Positions 20,602-29,334 of a stretch of DNA of 64,000 nucleotides are shown one piece after another. The notes below the pieces were generated by a model. It was not told the origin of the DNA and did no database searches. It saw only the letters and a list, made by a program, of their open reading frames with translations. The stretch comes from Pseudoalteromonas luteoviolacea. GTDB lineage: Bacteria > Pseudomonadota > Gammaproteobacteria > Enterobacterales > Alteromonadaceae. Position 1 is the stretch's first letter. The number at the start of each line of letters is the position of its first letter. A program made the position numbers and the translations under genes. The stretch spans positions 1,116,001 to 1,180,000 of the forward strand of contig NZ_MAUJ01000001.1 of NCBI RefSeq assembly GCF_001696455.1, read 5' to 3'.

Positions 20602-21732
20602 TTATAACTCCTTGCTAAAAGTAGCCGACTTGTTTGCCAAAGTGTTTGTTTGATTGACAACATTCACTAATACACCATCAAATAACTTAAACGCGCCCGG
20701 CGCTGCGACTATGCTGTCTGGAGTCAAACCTGCGTGTAAGAAAGTGACATGCTCGTTGGACGAAATAATTTCAACGGGTTTGCGCTTGGCTCTAAATTGT
20801 CCCTTAGACCCAGTTGGGATCAATTCGAAAACATAACCTCCAGTTACATCCCTCAAAACAGATATATTTGGCACACTCATGATGTCGTTAAATTGATTCA
20901 CAGGCACGCTAACCGCTATGGCCTCATTTACATCGATTTCTAGTGAAGTGCGCAAAACTTTTGCTCTGTACTTACGGCTGCGGATCCCTGCTAAGAACGA
21001 CTCCTCCACAGCAACGATACCCGCTTTTGCTTCCATCAAACCTGCGGTTTCACCAACCTTATTGATTTGAACTAAGCTCCCAACAGCTAGTTTTCGATAT
21101 GTTTGAGGAATATAGAAATCTACCCACATAAACCCAGCTTCACCCGTGATGGAAACAACACGTGTATTGGCGCTCAAAAACTCCCCCGCTTTCGCTGAGT
21201 GAATACCCAACACACCATCAAATGGCGCCGTGATTGTCTTTTTCCTGATTATATTTTTTATCGCTTCTATCTCTGCATCAATCACCACTAAATTGGCCTG
21301 TGCGGTATCTAGCGCTTCTTGACTAATCGCTTGATGGGAGCTGAGCGCTTTAACGCGAGTGTAATTTGAAGCCAGCAATTTCCTCTTCGCAGAGGCGGCT
21401 TTGAGGTTAGCTTGCTCTGTACGAATATCTAATTGAACAATAACCTCCCCGCCTTTTACTCGTTCTCCAGACGAAAAGTTGACCTCGCTGACCAAACCCG
21501 ACGCTTCACTTACAAGCTCGATATGATCTGGTGCCACAGCATTCCCTATAACCGCAACCGATTGGGTGTACTTTGCCTGTTTGACTTGGGTCGCCTCTAC
21601 AGTCTCAGAATATTCAGGGACATTTGCAGAAGCAGCCATAATGGCAGACATTTCAATCCACTTTATATAACCCATGGAGCCTATTAATGCCGCTATCGCG
21701 ACAACGGTTGCTATCCAAGCTTTTATTTTCAT
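20602..21732 (-). CDS. RND efflux periplasmic adaptor (membrane fusion protein)
   Basis: This 376-residue adaptor bridges an RND pump and an outer-membrane channel. It has an N-terminal membrane anchor (residues about 5-25), a split lipoyl domain (ASGLVSEVNFSSGERVKGGEVIVQLD and ITAPFDGVLGIHSAKAGEFL), a helical hairpin between the halves (residues about 105-165), and a beta-barrel. There is no lipobox Cys, so it is anchored by the helix. It is translationally linked to the downstream pump, with its stop one base before the pump's GTG. No regulator is encoded next to it. Confidence 0.92.
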   Translation of the reverse strand: MKIKAWIATVVAIAALIGSMGYIKWIEMSAIMAASANVPEYSETVEATQVKQAKYTQSVAVIGNAVAPDHIELVSEASGLVSEVNFSSGERVKGGEVIVQLDIRTEQANLKAASAKRKLLASNYTRVKALSSHQAISQEALDTAQANLVVIDAEIEAIKNIIRKKTITAPFDGVLGIHSAKAGEFLSANTRVVSITGEAGFMWVDFYIPQTYRKLAVGSLVQINKVGETAGLMEAKAGIVAVEESFLAGIRSRKYRAKVLRTSLEIDVNEAIAVSVPVNQFNDIMSVPNISVLRDVTGGYVFELIPTGSKGQFRAKRKPVEIISSNEHVTFLHAGLTPDSIVAAPGAFKLFDGVLVNVVNQTNTLANKSATFSKEL

Positions 21733-21858
21733 TCGTCAAACCTCTATTAATGGATGTCAATTCACAAAGTGCGCGCAGACTAAAACCTCAAGTTATATTG
21801 AGGTCAATGCGAATTTGAAATTAATTCGAAATTTTTCAAAGTGGTAAAAAAGGAAGTG

Positions 21859-22680
21859 TTAAAGAGGCGTTTGCACACTTGCAAAAACAGATACTTCAAG
21901 GTCGCTTTGTGAAATTCGGTAAAAAGCACCTTGAGAAGATAGCTGGTAACATTTGAGAGTTCGATTAATGGGTAACTGCCAAAGTGCCGCTAAAAGTGGT
22001 GCCGCAGAACCGGTTGCAGCGTCTTCTTTGCTCCCGTATTGTGGCGCGAAGTATCTAAAATATACTGTATTAGGTTGACTCACGTCTTGTGCAGTAATGA
22101 GTAGCGCTCGACGCGTAAGTTTGCAATACCTATCGCTAGCAAAATCAAAGTTGGCCACGTGATCTCTGTTTGGTACTTGAGCTACAAGATAGCCATCGTC
22201 GGGCTCGGTGTAATGAAAGTTAGTGACCTCTTCGCTGAATATTTTGGCAACGTCAGGTAAATCCAGGCTTGCTCTAAGTGTGCATTGAGGCAGAAGCATG
22301 ACGTAATGACCCGAAGTCACCCTTTTCACACATATCGAATGACTGGCAGACCTGAAATGAAGCGCGCCTTGACGCGTGTTTATAGCTGTTATCAATACAT
22401 CCGCAGCTGCTAACGTCGCATGACCGCAAAATTGAATCTCACTATAGGGTGAAAACCATCGAATTAAATGAGGGCCATCTATTTGGCAATAAACAAATGC
22501 TGTTGCTGCACACCCAGTACTCAAAGCTCTTGATTGAAGGTGGGTACTATCATTAAATTCAGATAGGTTAGAACACAGCGTCACAGAGGCAAAGCTCCCC
22601 CTATAACCCTGCGAGCAAAACACCTGACGGACAAAGGTCTGGTTCACTTGGTTACCGCCAAGGTGTGTTTTCCCATACAT
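21859..22680 (-). CDS. PhzF-family isomerase-like protein
   Basis: This 273-residue protein belongs to the PhzF / proline-racemase-like fold. The family hallmarks are a catalytic Glu followed by FCGHATLAAA (around residue 80), and the C-terminal anion-binding YGSKEDAATGSAAPLLA. PhzF of phenazine synthesis isomerises dihydro-hydroxyanthranilate; most homologues have unknown substrates. It lies 61 bases after egtD on the same strand and may be in that operon. The start is uncertain. The family usually begins about where a GTG at 22647 would give VNQTFVRQVFC, but neither that nor the ATG at 22680 has a good ribosome site. No other phenazine gene is present. Confidence 0.85.
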   Translation of the reverse strand: MYGKTHLGGNQVNQTFVRQVFCSQGYRGSFASVTLCSNLSEFNDSTHLQSRALSTGCAATAFVYCQIDGPHLIRWFSPYSEIQFCGHATLAAADVLITAINTRQGALHFRSASHSICVKRVTSGHYVMLLPQCTLRASLDLPDVAKIFSEEVTNFHYTEPDDGYLVAQVPNRDHVANFDFASDRYCKLTRRALLITAQDVSQPNTVYFRYFAPQYGSKEDAATGSAAPLLAALWQLPINRTLKCYQLSSQGAFYRISQSDLEVSVFASVQTPL

Positions 22681-22741
22681 ACGTGTAGCAATTTACCCAT
22701 TAGAATCTCTCAGCATCACTCTTCCCGCGGTGTCGCCTTTG

Positions 22742-23740
22742 TCACAAGTCATCTTTGACAACTTGCCACAAAGAGTCAACAAAGTGATTCTGCTCATCAG
22801 TAAAGTGTTTAACCACCTTAAAGCCGGTTTGTTGGCATAAACACTCAATATCGTTTGGTGTGAACTTAAACGAATACTCTAAGTGAATAGCTTCATATGC
22901 ATCAAACTTAAAGGTCCGTTGCAACGAGGCTATATACACTTCCTGTTTTTCGGTTGAAAGCACATAACTTTCCATAGCGCCTAATATTGGGTTGTAAACG
23001 CCAAAGTGCTGAAATTTCTCTAGTTGAAAATTGCCGCCCAGTTCGTTGTTTATACGGTGCAGTAAATTGAGGTTAAATTGTGCCGTTAATCCAGCTCTGT
23101 CGTTGTAGGCTGCGGTAAGCTTATTGACGTCTTTTTTTAAATCATAGCCCGTCAGTATGAAATCAGACGCGTTCAAACTCATCCAGAGCTTTCTTAAAAA
23201 TCCTTGACTCTGCTCTCGATTAAAATTGCCAATATTTGACCCCAAAAATAACACCAGCTGCTTGTTACTTGATTGGCTTCGAACAAGCTTCAACCCTTCA
23301 AAATACTCCGCGACGACACCATGTATTGACAATTTATCATCTGGCACAATGTTATCTTGTAACATCACCATTGCTTTTTCTGAAATATCGATAGGGTAAA
23401 AATTAACCTTACAACCCAATTGTAGAAAGCCATTTATAATCAGTTGGCTTTTGTGGCCATCCCCGACACCCAGTTCAATAATATCAATTTCCTGCTCATC
23501 AATTAGCTGCGCGAGCTGAACACTAATTCGGGTCAGAATTTCGACTTCTTTGGCTGTAAGATAATAATCCTCATGCTGAGTAATCTTCTGAAAAATTTCA
23601 CTCCCAGTATCATCGTAAAAATACTTTGCTGACAAATGTTTCGGTGTCGCGCTCAAACCGGTCAAGACCTCAATGGCCAGTTGATCATCTTGCGTTTTAT
23701 CACCATGTGATTCTTGTGTGAGTAATCTAAAGTGTGTCAT
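22742..23740 (-). CDS. egtD: L-histidine N-alpha-methyltransferase
   Basis: EgtD trimethylates histidine to hercynine with SAM, the first committed step of ergothioneine synthesis. The protein of about 332 residues shows the methyltransferase-33 pattern: LSAKYFYDDTGSEIFQKI and EDYYLTAKEVEIL at the N terminus, the SAM loop ELGVGDGHKSQ, FLGSNIGNF, and the C-terminal LEYSFKFTPNDIE. The ATG at 23740 is chosen because it overlaps the egtB stop (TAATG) and has AAAGGA just upstream. An earlier ATG would add 13 residues inside egtB. It is coupled to egtB. Confidence 0.94.
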   Translation of the reverse strand: MTHFRLLTQESHGDKTQDDQLAIEVLTGLSATPKHLSAKYFYDDTGSEIFQKITQHEDYYLTAKEVEILTRISVQLAQLIDEQEIDIIELGVGDGHKSQLIINGFLQLGCKVNFYPIDISEKAMVMLQDNIVPDDKLSIHGVVAEYFEGLKLVRSQSSNKQLVLFLGSNIGNFNREQSQGFLRKLWMSLNASDFILTGYDLKKDVNKLTAAYNDRAGLTAQFNLNLLHRINNELGGNFQLEKFQHFGVYNPILGAMESYVLSTEKQEVYIASLQRTFKFDAYEAIHLEYSFKFTPNDIECLCQQTGFKVVKHFTDEQNHFVDSLWQVVKDDL

Positions 23741-25014
23741 TAAATATCCTTTGCTAGTCTGATACCTGAAAACATCCAACGTTGATGTGGCGCATAAAAA
23801 TTGCGGTAGCTATGGCGGTAATGACCAACCGGCGTGGCCACACATCCCCCTCTCAAAACAAACTGATTACACATAAACTTTCCATTATACTCAGTGAGCA
23901 TCCCTTGATATGGCTTGTAGCTCGGGTAGCCAGAATAATGACTTTTACTCCAACACCAAACTTGCCCACAAGACGCGTTACTCGCTGTAGGATGATATAT
24001 GTCTGTACGTTCGCCACGTTGCAGTTGTACTTCAGAGGCCGCTTTGATTCCAAAAGAGCTAGCTGCTAGGTAAATTTCCAATTCCTGCTCTGTTGGTAGC
24101 CTTGCTACTCGCCAATTTGCAAACGCATCCGCTTCAAAGTAACTAATGTGTGTGACAGGCAGATTGAGGTCTAATGGCATCAGTCCATGAAGTGTGAATT
24201 CAAACCATTCATTGTCTATTTTTTGCCAATACAAAGGGTGACTAACTTTCATATTGTTTATCCAATCCCACCCCAAGCTTAACCAAAATTCGGCTCGGGC
24301 GTACCCACCATCTTGAATAAATTCCAAGTACTCACCGTTTGAGACCAAGGTTTCACTGATGGCAAATGCATAGTTGTAGCTCTTATGTCTCGGCATTTCA
24401 TTGTCATAAGCGAAACCATTGCCTATCGCACCGATTTCGTATAACCCTTCATCAAATGAACGCCAAGATGATTTTTCAGAACTCAAAGCATTTAAGTGGG
24501 TATCACTAAAAACAGGGGCCAAAGGGTTGCAACCCAAAATATACTTGATATCCATCAGCAACAGCTCTTGGTGTTGCTGCTCATGATGTAAGCCTATTTC
24601 CAACAAAGATAAAATGACATCATCAGCCTCGGACATCGTTAAAAAATTTATCACACATTCGTCTACAAAATTACGATAGTGCAATACTTCATCAACCGTT
24701 GGTCTTGACAGATCACCTCGTTGACTTTGAAGCCAGTGCCCACCAGCTGACTTGTAATATGAATTAAACAACAGACGATACCCTTGCTGGTACCTTGTAT
24801 AATCAGCCATATGTTTAACTAAGATAACTTCTTCAAAAAACCATGTTGTATGGCCTAAATGCCACTTAGGAGGACTTACATCAGCAATGGGTTGAACGGT
24901 GTAATCCTCTTTCTCGAGCCCTTTACACAAGGCAATTGTGCTTGAGCGGATCTGGATATATTTATCTACAAAGTACTTCGTTTTTTCGTTACTGCTTAAT
25001 TGCTGCCAATTCAT
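23740..25014 (-). CDS. egtB: Ergothioneine sulfoxide synthase
   Basis: EgtB is a non-haem iron enzyme that oxidatively joins hercynine to a thiol (gamma-glutamylcysteine or cysteine). The 424-residue protein has a DinB-like N-terminal domain with candidate iron ligands His52 (KWHLGHTTWFF) and His144/His148 in HEQQHQE. The C-terminal sulfatase-modifying-factor fold ends GHYRHSYRNFYAPHQRWMF. These residues fit EgtB, and the protein is too short for OvoA. No EgtA, EgtC or PLP-type EgtE gene is nearby, so the thiol donor and the lyase step must be supplied elsewhere. It is first in the egtB-egtD operon. Confidence 0.92.
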   Translation of the reverse strand: MNWQQLSSNEKTKYFVDKYIQIRSSTIALCKGLEKEDYTVQPIADVSPPKWHLGHTTWFFEEVILVKHMADYTRYQQGYRLLFNSYYKSAGGHWLQSQRGDLSRPTVDEVLHYRNFVDECVINFLTMSEADDVILSLLEIGLHHEQQHQELLLMDIKYILGCNPLAPVFSDTHLNALSSEKSSWRSFDEGLYEIGAIGNGFAYDNEMPRHKSYNYAFAISETLVSNGEYLEFIQDGGYARAEFWLSLGWDWINNMKVSHPLYWQKIDNEWFEFTLHGLMPLDLNLPVTHISYFEADAFANWRVARLPTEQELEIYLAASSFGIKAASEVQLQRGERTDIYHPTASNASCGQVWCWSKSHYSGYPSYKPYQGMLTEYNGKFMCNQFVLRGGCVATPVGHYRHSYRNFYAPHQRWMFSGIRLAKDI

Positions 25015-25313
25015 AAGCTACCCACTAATAAACCTTTTTATTTCAGTGATGTGCTTTCTGCTCAACACGGACAAATCGATGTTGAATGCAATCACTTTTT
25101 AACTGTTACCTTTTAGATGTGAACCTCTGTTTGTTGAATCTTTGATGGAAAATCGTCACTGCTTTGATATCGCAAATATAAGTAAATTAACTATGTTCAT
25201 CCTTGGTGCTTGTTTAACAGGCTACCTATATCAAGTTTAAATAAACAAGCGCATGAAGTGGTGCTTCTAGCTAACTAGAAACACCAGTGCTGTTACAAAG
25301 CATAGAAGTTTCA
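25015..25313. other. Gap upstream of egtB
   Basis: These 299 bases should hold the egtB promoter. The only structure seen is a hairpin at 25260-25285 (arms GGTGCTTCTAG and CTAGAAACACC, one mismatch). It lies 28-54 bases after the DUF4331 stop on the minus strand and lacks a T tract, so it may be a weak terminator. Confidence 0.4.
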
Positions 25314-26381
25314 TTATTTTATTGGTACTACGTAAGGAAATTTATTAGGGTGACGATCAAATGTATTCGCATGATCGGTTACCTTTCTTCCGACCAGTAA
25401 GCTCAGTACAGCATCCATTGCGTCATCGTGTGGCTTGCGACCATTGATTTTTGAAAAACGATACTCAGCGCGACTACCCACTTTATATGGGATCATGTCT
25501 GGTAGTAGTTTGTCCGCCACCATATCAGCGTATTGCACGGGGTTAGGTAACTTTCTATCCAGTGCTACGGCACGCAATACCATGCCGGAAATTGCATACT
25601 TACGAGAAGCGTCACTATCAGGGCGATGATGTATATGTTCGCTCACTTCCATTTTATTGTTTGCTAAAAACATATGTGTAATAAGGGGATTTGCCAATCT
25701 ATTGACCTGCACCCATTGATCGACATTGTACATAGCACTACTGGCATATACATGGATATGTTTTGGTAACATTTTATTTGGCACTTCGACTAAAATAATA
25801 CTGCTATTAAAGTCTTTAAATAGATCAACCCCGTTGTCGAACTGCGACAATTCAAGCTCTCCTTTTCCAATGAGGGTCGTTAAAAAACCTATAATCCCCG
25901 CGGAGTTTCCAACAAATGGATCTCGCGCGGCACCGCTCCAAACCTTGATGCCATTTTTAAACTTTGCAGTCTTACCTACAGTTACTCTGCCAAAGACTTT
26001 TCCTTTCGTGCCAATGGCCTGATTTGCGCCATCAATCAGGCCAAAAACCATTTCGTCATTTTCTAAATGCGCAGTGATGGTTATGCCACCTCCACTCAAT
26101 GACTTGTCACGCGCGATATGGAAGCTATACACGCCACTTTTACCAAATGCCGCCTCACTTTTGGTTGTCGGATTTACATCCATCATAAATGCCGTATAAC
26201 CACGTCGCTCTGAGTCAAAAACAAACATGTCTGTCAAATCAAACTGGGGGTGCTGTTGAGCCAGTTTGCTTTCAAAGTGATGGCTCGCAACCGCTGGCGC
26301 TGCACTTATACTCATGCCTAACGCGAGCGCTAACAGCGCTATAGTTGAGTTGTTGGGTAATTTTTTTAGCAATTTAATCAT
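25314..26381 (-). CDS. Exported DUF4331-family protein
   Basis: This 355-residue protein of unknown function has a clear signal peptide (a basic start, a hydrophobic stretch about residues 14-30, likely cleavage after PAVA). The mature part starts SHHFESKLAQQHPQFDLTDMFVF, the His-rich opening with a D-x-TD pattern typical of DUF4331. It is rich in His near SEHIHHRPDSD. I infer a periplasmic or secreted location. It lies upstream of egtB on the same strand but 299 bases away, so it is probably a separate unit. No enzymatic motif is recognised. Confidence 0.8.
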   Translation of the reverse strand: MIKLLKKLPNNSTIALLALALGMSISAAPAVASHHFESKLAQQHPQFDLTDMFVFDSERRGYTAFMMDVNPTTKSEAAFGKSGVYSFHIARDKSLSGGGITITAHLENDEMVFGLIDGANQAIGTKGKVFGRVTVGKTAKFKNGIKVWSGAARDPFVGNSAGIIGFLTTLIGKGELELSQFDNGVDLFKDFNSSIILVEVPNKMLPKHIHVYASSAMYNVDQWVQVNRLANPLITHMFLANNKMEVSEHIHHRPDSDASRKYAISGMVLRAVALDRKLPNPVQYADMVADKLLPDMIPYKVGSRAEYRFSKINGRKPHDDAMDAVLSLLVGRKVTDHANTFDRHPNKFPYVVPIK

Positions 26382-26480
26382 GATGGTCTCCTAAAAACTT
26401 GGTTGCCAATTGAAAGTGTTGTTCTGGTGTAAATACTTGTTTATTGCCCCCTTACTTTACATTCTGGTTGTCTTGCTGGC

Positions 26481-26945
26481 TCAGCTGCGAGCATGTAAAC
26501 GCCCATAGCAATGAGTCAATACCAATATTGAAATACCTAACAATGCAACATCCTTTATTAAAAACTGGCCTAGAAAATTGACAAACGGGAAACCGCCTTC
26601 TTTTTCTTCCCAAATTGGTAACACAATTAAAGTACTTACAGTCACTAAAAAAGTCATTGCCCCCATAACTCCACCGGCAATGCCTGCACGTGCAGACCAG
26701 ACCGACCCGATTAATAACATGGCGGTAATAAGCTCAAAAACACCAAGGAAATAGGATGTACCCTCTACCCCAAATACAATGTATAGCCAAGTTAACCATG
26801 GGGTGCCATTGATGATAGGTTTTAATGCTTCTACTTCTGTGGGCGTAAACTTAAGTACCCCAATTAACAATAAAGGCAACACGACACCCAGCAGTGCTGT
26901 ACCTTGTCCAATCTTGTGCAAAGAATTTACTGAATTAGCAGACAT
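26481..26945 (-). CDS. DUF417-family membrane protein, RclC-like
   Basis: This 154-residue inner-membrane protein has about four hydrophobic helices. The segment LKFTPTEVEALKPIINGTPW followed by LTWLY matches the DUF417 signature (YkgB/RclC). RclC in E. coli belongs to the reactive-chlorine regulon controlled by the cupin-AraC activator RclR. A cupin-AraC gene lies about 1.1 kb upstream here, which supports a stress role by context only. The molecular function is unknown. Confidence 0.8.
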   Translation of the reverse strand: MSANSVNSLHKIGQGTALLGVVLPLLLIGVLKFTPTEVEALKPIINGTPWLTWLYIVFGVEGTSYFLGVFELITAMLLIGSVWSARAGIAGGVMGAMTFLVTVSTLIVLPIWEEKEGGFPFVNFLGQFLIKDVALLGISILVLTHCYGRLHARS

Positions 26946-27496
26946 AAACAGCCCTTTTAAAAATGAATAAGCTATGAATTACGAGTGCCGTTAGTAGAGA
27001 CAAAGCAAAAGGCGTCGCTACTGGCATTTATGCCTTACACTCTATTTGCTGTGAAACAAATGAGTAGCATGGTAAAAACGCACCTGTCCATTGCTGCTAA
27101 CCATATAATATTTTAAGGCCGCGGCTAAAAAGTCATCTATAACGGTTCGATAAAGATTATTGACTGAGCTTGTCAAAAGGACCATGACCATATGAACTAA
27201 AGTCTTGTCAGTTCGTACAAAGTTCAGGGATAACAAACAAGAAATATGACTAGCTTATTGCCAGAGGTCGTTGCAACTTAAGCTAACCCGTTAAGGTCTG
27301 TATGGCGGTACAAAAACAGAAAAAGTGGTTTCGGCATCAAAAAGTAGGAAAGAGTTAGACAGCTCGTAGAGACAAGAAGTCGTCAAACGGGGGATTTATT
27401 TGCTTGATTACCTCTATCAAAATTACTTAAAAGCAATTTGCGGGTCTCTACAACCCGCTATATATTTCAAGAATACTTGTTAAAACAATTATGTTA
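26946..27496. other. 551-base gap between two membrane-protein genes
   Basis: I see no convincing gene here. A 64-codon minus-strand frame (27042-27236) has no recognised family and no clear ribosome site. A hairpin at 27440-27458 (GCGGGT/ACCCGC) lies 39-57 bases after the stop of the 155-residue membrane protein and may terminate it. The rest should include the promoter of the DUF417 gene. Confidence 0.4.
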
Positions 27497-27964
27497 TTAA
27501 TTAAAGATCTGCTGTCGTGTTTTATATAAGCCTGTTGCCATCAAGATACAAAAAAGCCAAGGCATGACAAACATTGGTGCACCTGTTTCGAAATAAAACT
27601 GAGTCACACTATAAACATCACTAAAGCCTTCCCAAACAAGCATAAATAAAAGGTAATACCAAGCCCATTTTTGACCCGCTCTAAGTGCAAAGATAGAAAT
27701 TAGAATAATTGGTACTGCCGCTGACACAATGTTCACACTGGCAAGCATCGCTAAAAATGCGACAAACGGACCTGCTTGAGGGTCAATTACTGCAAGCTGC
27801 GCGAAACTAAAGTCCAACTTATGAATAATAAATGTCCATTGCGACATATCATTCGACATAGATAAATTTGAAGTCAGCAACATAAATAGCCCCGCCATCA
27901 ATGGTATTAACCCAGCGTACATGGTCCATCTCCAACCAGTTACTTCATTTTCTGTCGCATTCAT
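27497..27964 (-). CDS. Small integral membrane protein of unknown function
   Basis: This 155-residue protein has about four membrane helices (roughly residues 13-31, 64-90, 96-115 and 128-147) and a loop containing KLDFSFAQLAVIDPQAG. GGAG precedes the ATG. I do not recognise a named family. It is divergent from the cupin-AraC regulator gene across a 134-base gap, which makes it a likely target of that regulator. Confidence 0.75.
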   Translation of the reverse strand: MNATENEVTGWRWTMYAGLIPLMAGLFMLLTSNLSMSNDMSQWTFIIHKLDFSFAQLAVIDPQAGPFVAFLAMLASVNIVSAAVPIILISIFALRAGQKWAWYYLLFMLVWEGFSDVYSVTQFYFETGAPMFVMPWLFCILMATGLYKTRQQIFN

Positions 27965-28025
27965 CGTAATACACTCCTCATTTAATAAACTATTGAGTGA
28001 GTGATTTTAAGGTTTAATCTTGTAC

Positions 28026-28065
28026 ATACGATGATATTTAATACAATATATATGTCCAATCGTAT
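28026..28065. promoter_or_regulatory. Spaced inverted repeat in the AraC divergent promoter
   Basis: ATACGAT (28026-28032) and ATCGTAT (28059-28065) are exact inverted copies with starts 33 bases apart, about three helical turns. They sit between the membrane-protein gene and the araC-type gene. A regulator site is inferred; AT-rich chance similarity is possible. Confidence 0.35.
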
Positions 28066-28098
28066 TTTTAGTTGATATTTAAATATAGGAGCAAGCAG

Positions 28099-29073
28099 GT
28101 GTTCGATCAAACTCCCTCCCGTTCTAGTGAACAACTTCCCAATGCTGGAAATAGCTTAATTGGAGGGGATGCATTGTCAGATATATTAAACGTGCTCCGG
28201 CTTCAAGCTAGCAGCTATTTTTGCACTGAGTTTTTTGCACCTTGGGGTATAAAAGAGGAAAAAACAGACTACGGTACTTTTCACTTCGTGGTGCGAGGTA
28301 GTGCTTGGTTAAGCATGCCTGGTACTCAGCATGCAACTTACCTGTCAACCGGCGACATTGTTGCATTTCCAACAGGAGCAGCTCACCAAATTAGCGATCA
28401 ACCAAATGGTGTCTGTATATCCGGAGATGAGTTGTATACACAGATCCAAAAAAATGAAAATCCCTTCTCTAAGGGGTCAATAAATACCACCCTGTTGTGT
28501 GGGTACTTTAAATATCAACAACATGTCCAGTTGCCATTATTGAGGGATATGCCGGACTTTTTACATATTAAAACAAATGAAGAGCCATCTCTCTTATGGT
28601 TAAACAACCTAGCTAACATGCTAGCTCATGAATCTCGATCGACATTACCAGGGGGCTCGGTTATCGTTGATCGCCTGACTGAGGTACTTGTCATTCAATT
28701 ATTACGATGGCATATGAATAAACAACACTCAGGTACTGGGTACTTTCGGGCCCTCGCTGATACGCGTCTGAGCCATGCATTAAGCCTGATCCATAAACAA
28801 CCAGCCCATGCGTGGACAGTAGAACGCATGGCACGCACTGTTGGTATGTCTCGCTCAGCTTTTGCTAACCTATTCCATGAAGTCATCGGTATGACCCCCT
28901 TGTCTTACCTCAGTCAGTGGCGAATGCATATCGCCCATGCCCTATTGAAAGAAGGCAAAGAGTCAATGATAAACATAGCGGAGCAAGTTGGCTATCGTTC
29001 GGAGGCTTCGTTTAGTAAGGCATTTAAAAAGATTATCGGTGTCAGCCCTGGCCAATTAAGGCGTCAAAAATAG
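28099..29073 (+). CDS. AraC-family transcriptional regulator with cupin_6 sensor domain
   Basis: This 324-residue regulator has an N-terminal cupin (DALSDILNVLRLQASSYF, then FHFVVRGSAWLSMPG and GDIVAFPTGAAHQI) and a C-terminal pair of helix-turn-helices (TVERMARTVGMSRSAFANLF and INIAEQVGYRSEASFSKAF). This architecture matches the RclR group of AraC regulators, which senses oxidants through Cys residues. Cys51, Cys134 and Cys162 lie in the N-terminal half here. The GTG at 28099 is preceded by AGGAG; a TTG at 28072 in the same frame lacks one. It probably controls the divergent membrane gene or the downstream AhpD-like gene. Confidence 0.88.
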   Translation: MFDQTPSRSSEQLPNAGNSLIGGDALSDILNVLRLQASSYFCTEFFAPWGIKEEKTDYGTFHFVVRGSAWLSMPGTQHATYLSTGDIVAFPTGAAHQISDQPNGVCISGDELYTQIQKNENPFSKGSINTTLLCGYFKYQQHVQLPLLRDMPDFLHIKTNEEPSLLWLNNLANMLAHESRSTLPGGSVIVDRLTEVLVIQLLRWHMNKQHSGTGYFRALADTRLSHALSLIHKQPAHAWTVERMARTVGMSRSAFANLFHEVIGMTPLSYLSQWRMHIAHALLKEGKESMINIAEQVGYRSEASFSKAFKKIIGVSPGQLRRQK

Positions 29074-29334
29074 CGATTATTCCAGCACCTCAAAGACTCG
29101 CGCTGATATACATCTACATCGTTGCTGGCTGGAGCTGTACTCATCAAGATACCTCGATGTGATACGGTTCGACATAAATCTTGCACCTTCTCACATTGTT
29201 TAGCTGGCTTGTTGTTTTCAGAATATATCGTGTCTGGAGCAAGACGAGCGCTTAAGTATTTGCAATAAATCATAGGCGCTTTACATGCTTATAGACGCTT
29301 TCATTTCGCTAAATAACTTAATTGGAGTGTAAAT

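Noticed and set aside
20601..20663. Longer start of the RND permease inside the adaptor gene
   Set aside because: A GTG with a good ribosome site lies just after the adaptor stop, and the family N terminus begins there.
27042..27236. 64-codon minus-strand frame in the 551-base gap
   Set aside because: No family recognised and no clear ribosome site; possible but not supportable as a gene.
29064..29273. 69-codon minus-strand frame after the AraC gene
   Set aside because: It overlaps the end of the AraC gene, has no similarity I recognise and no ribosome site.
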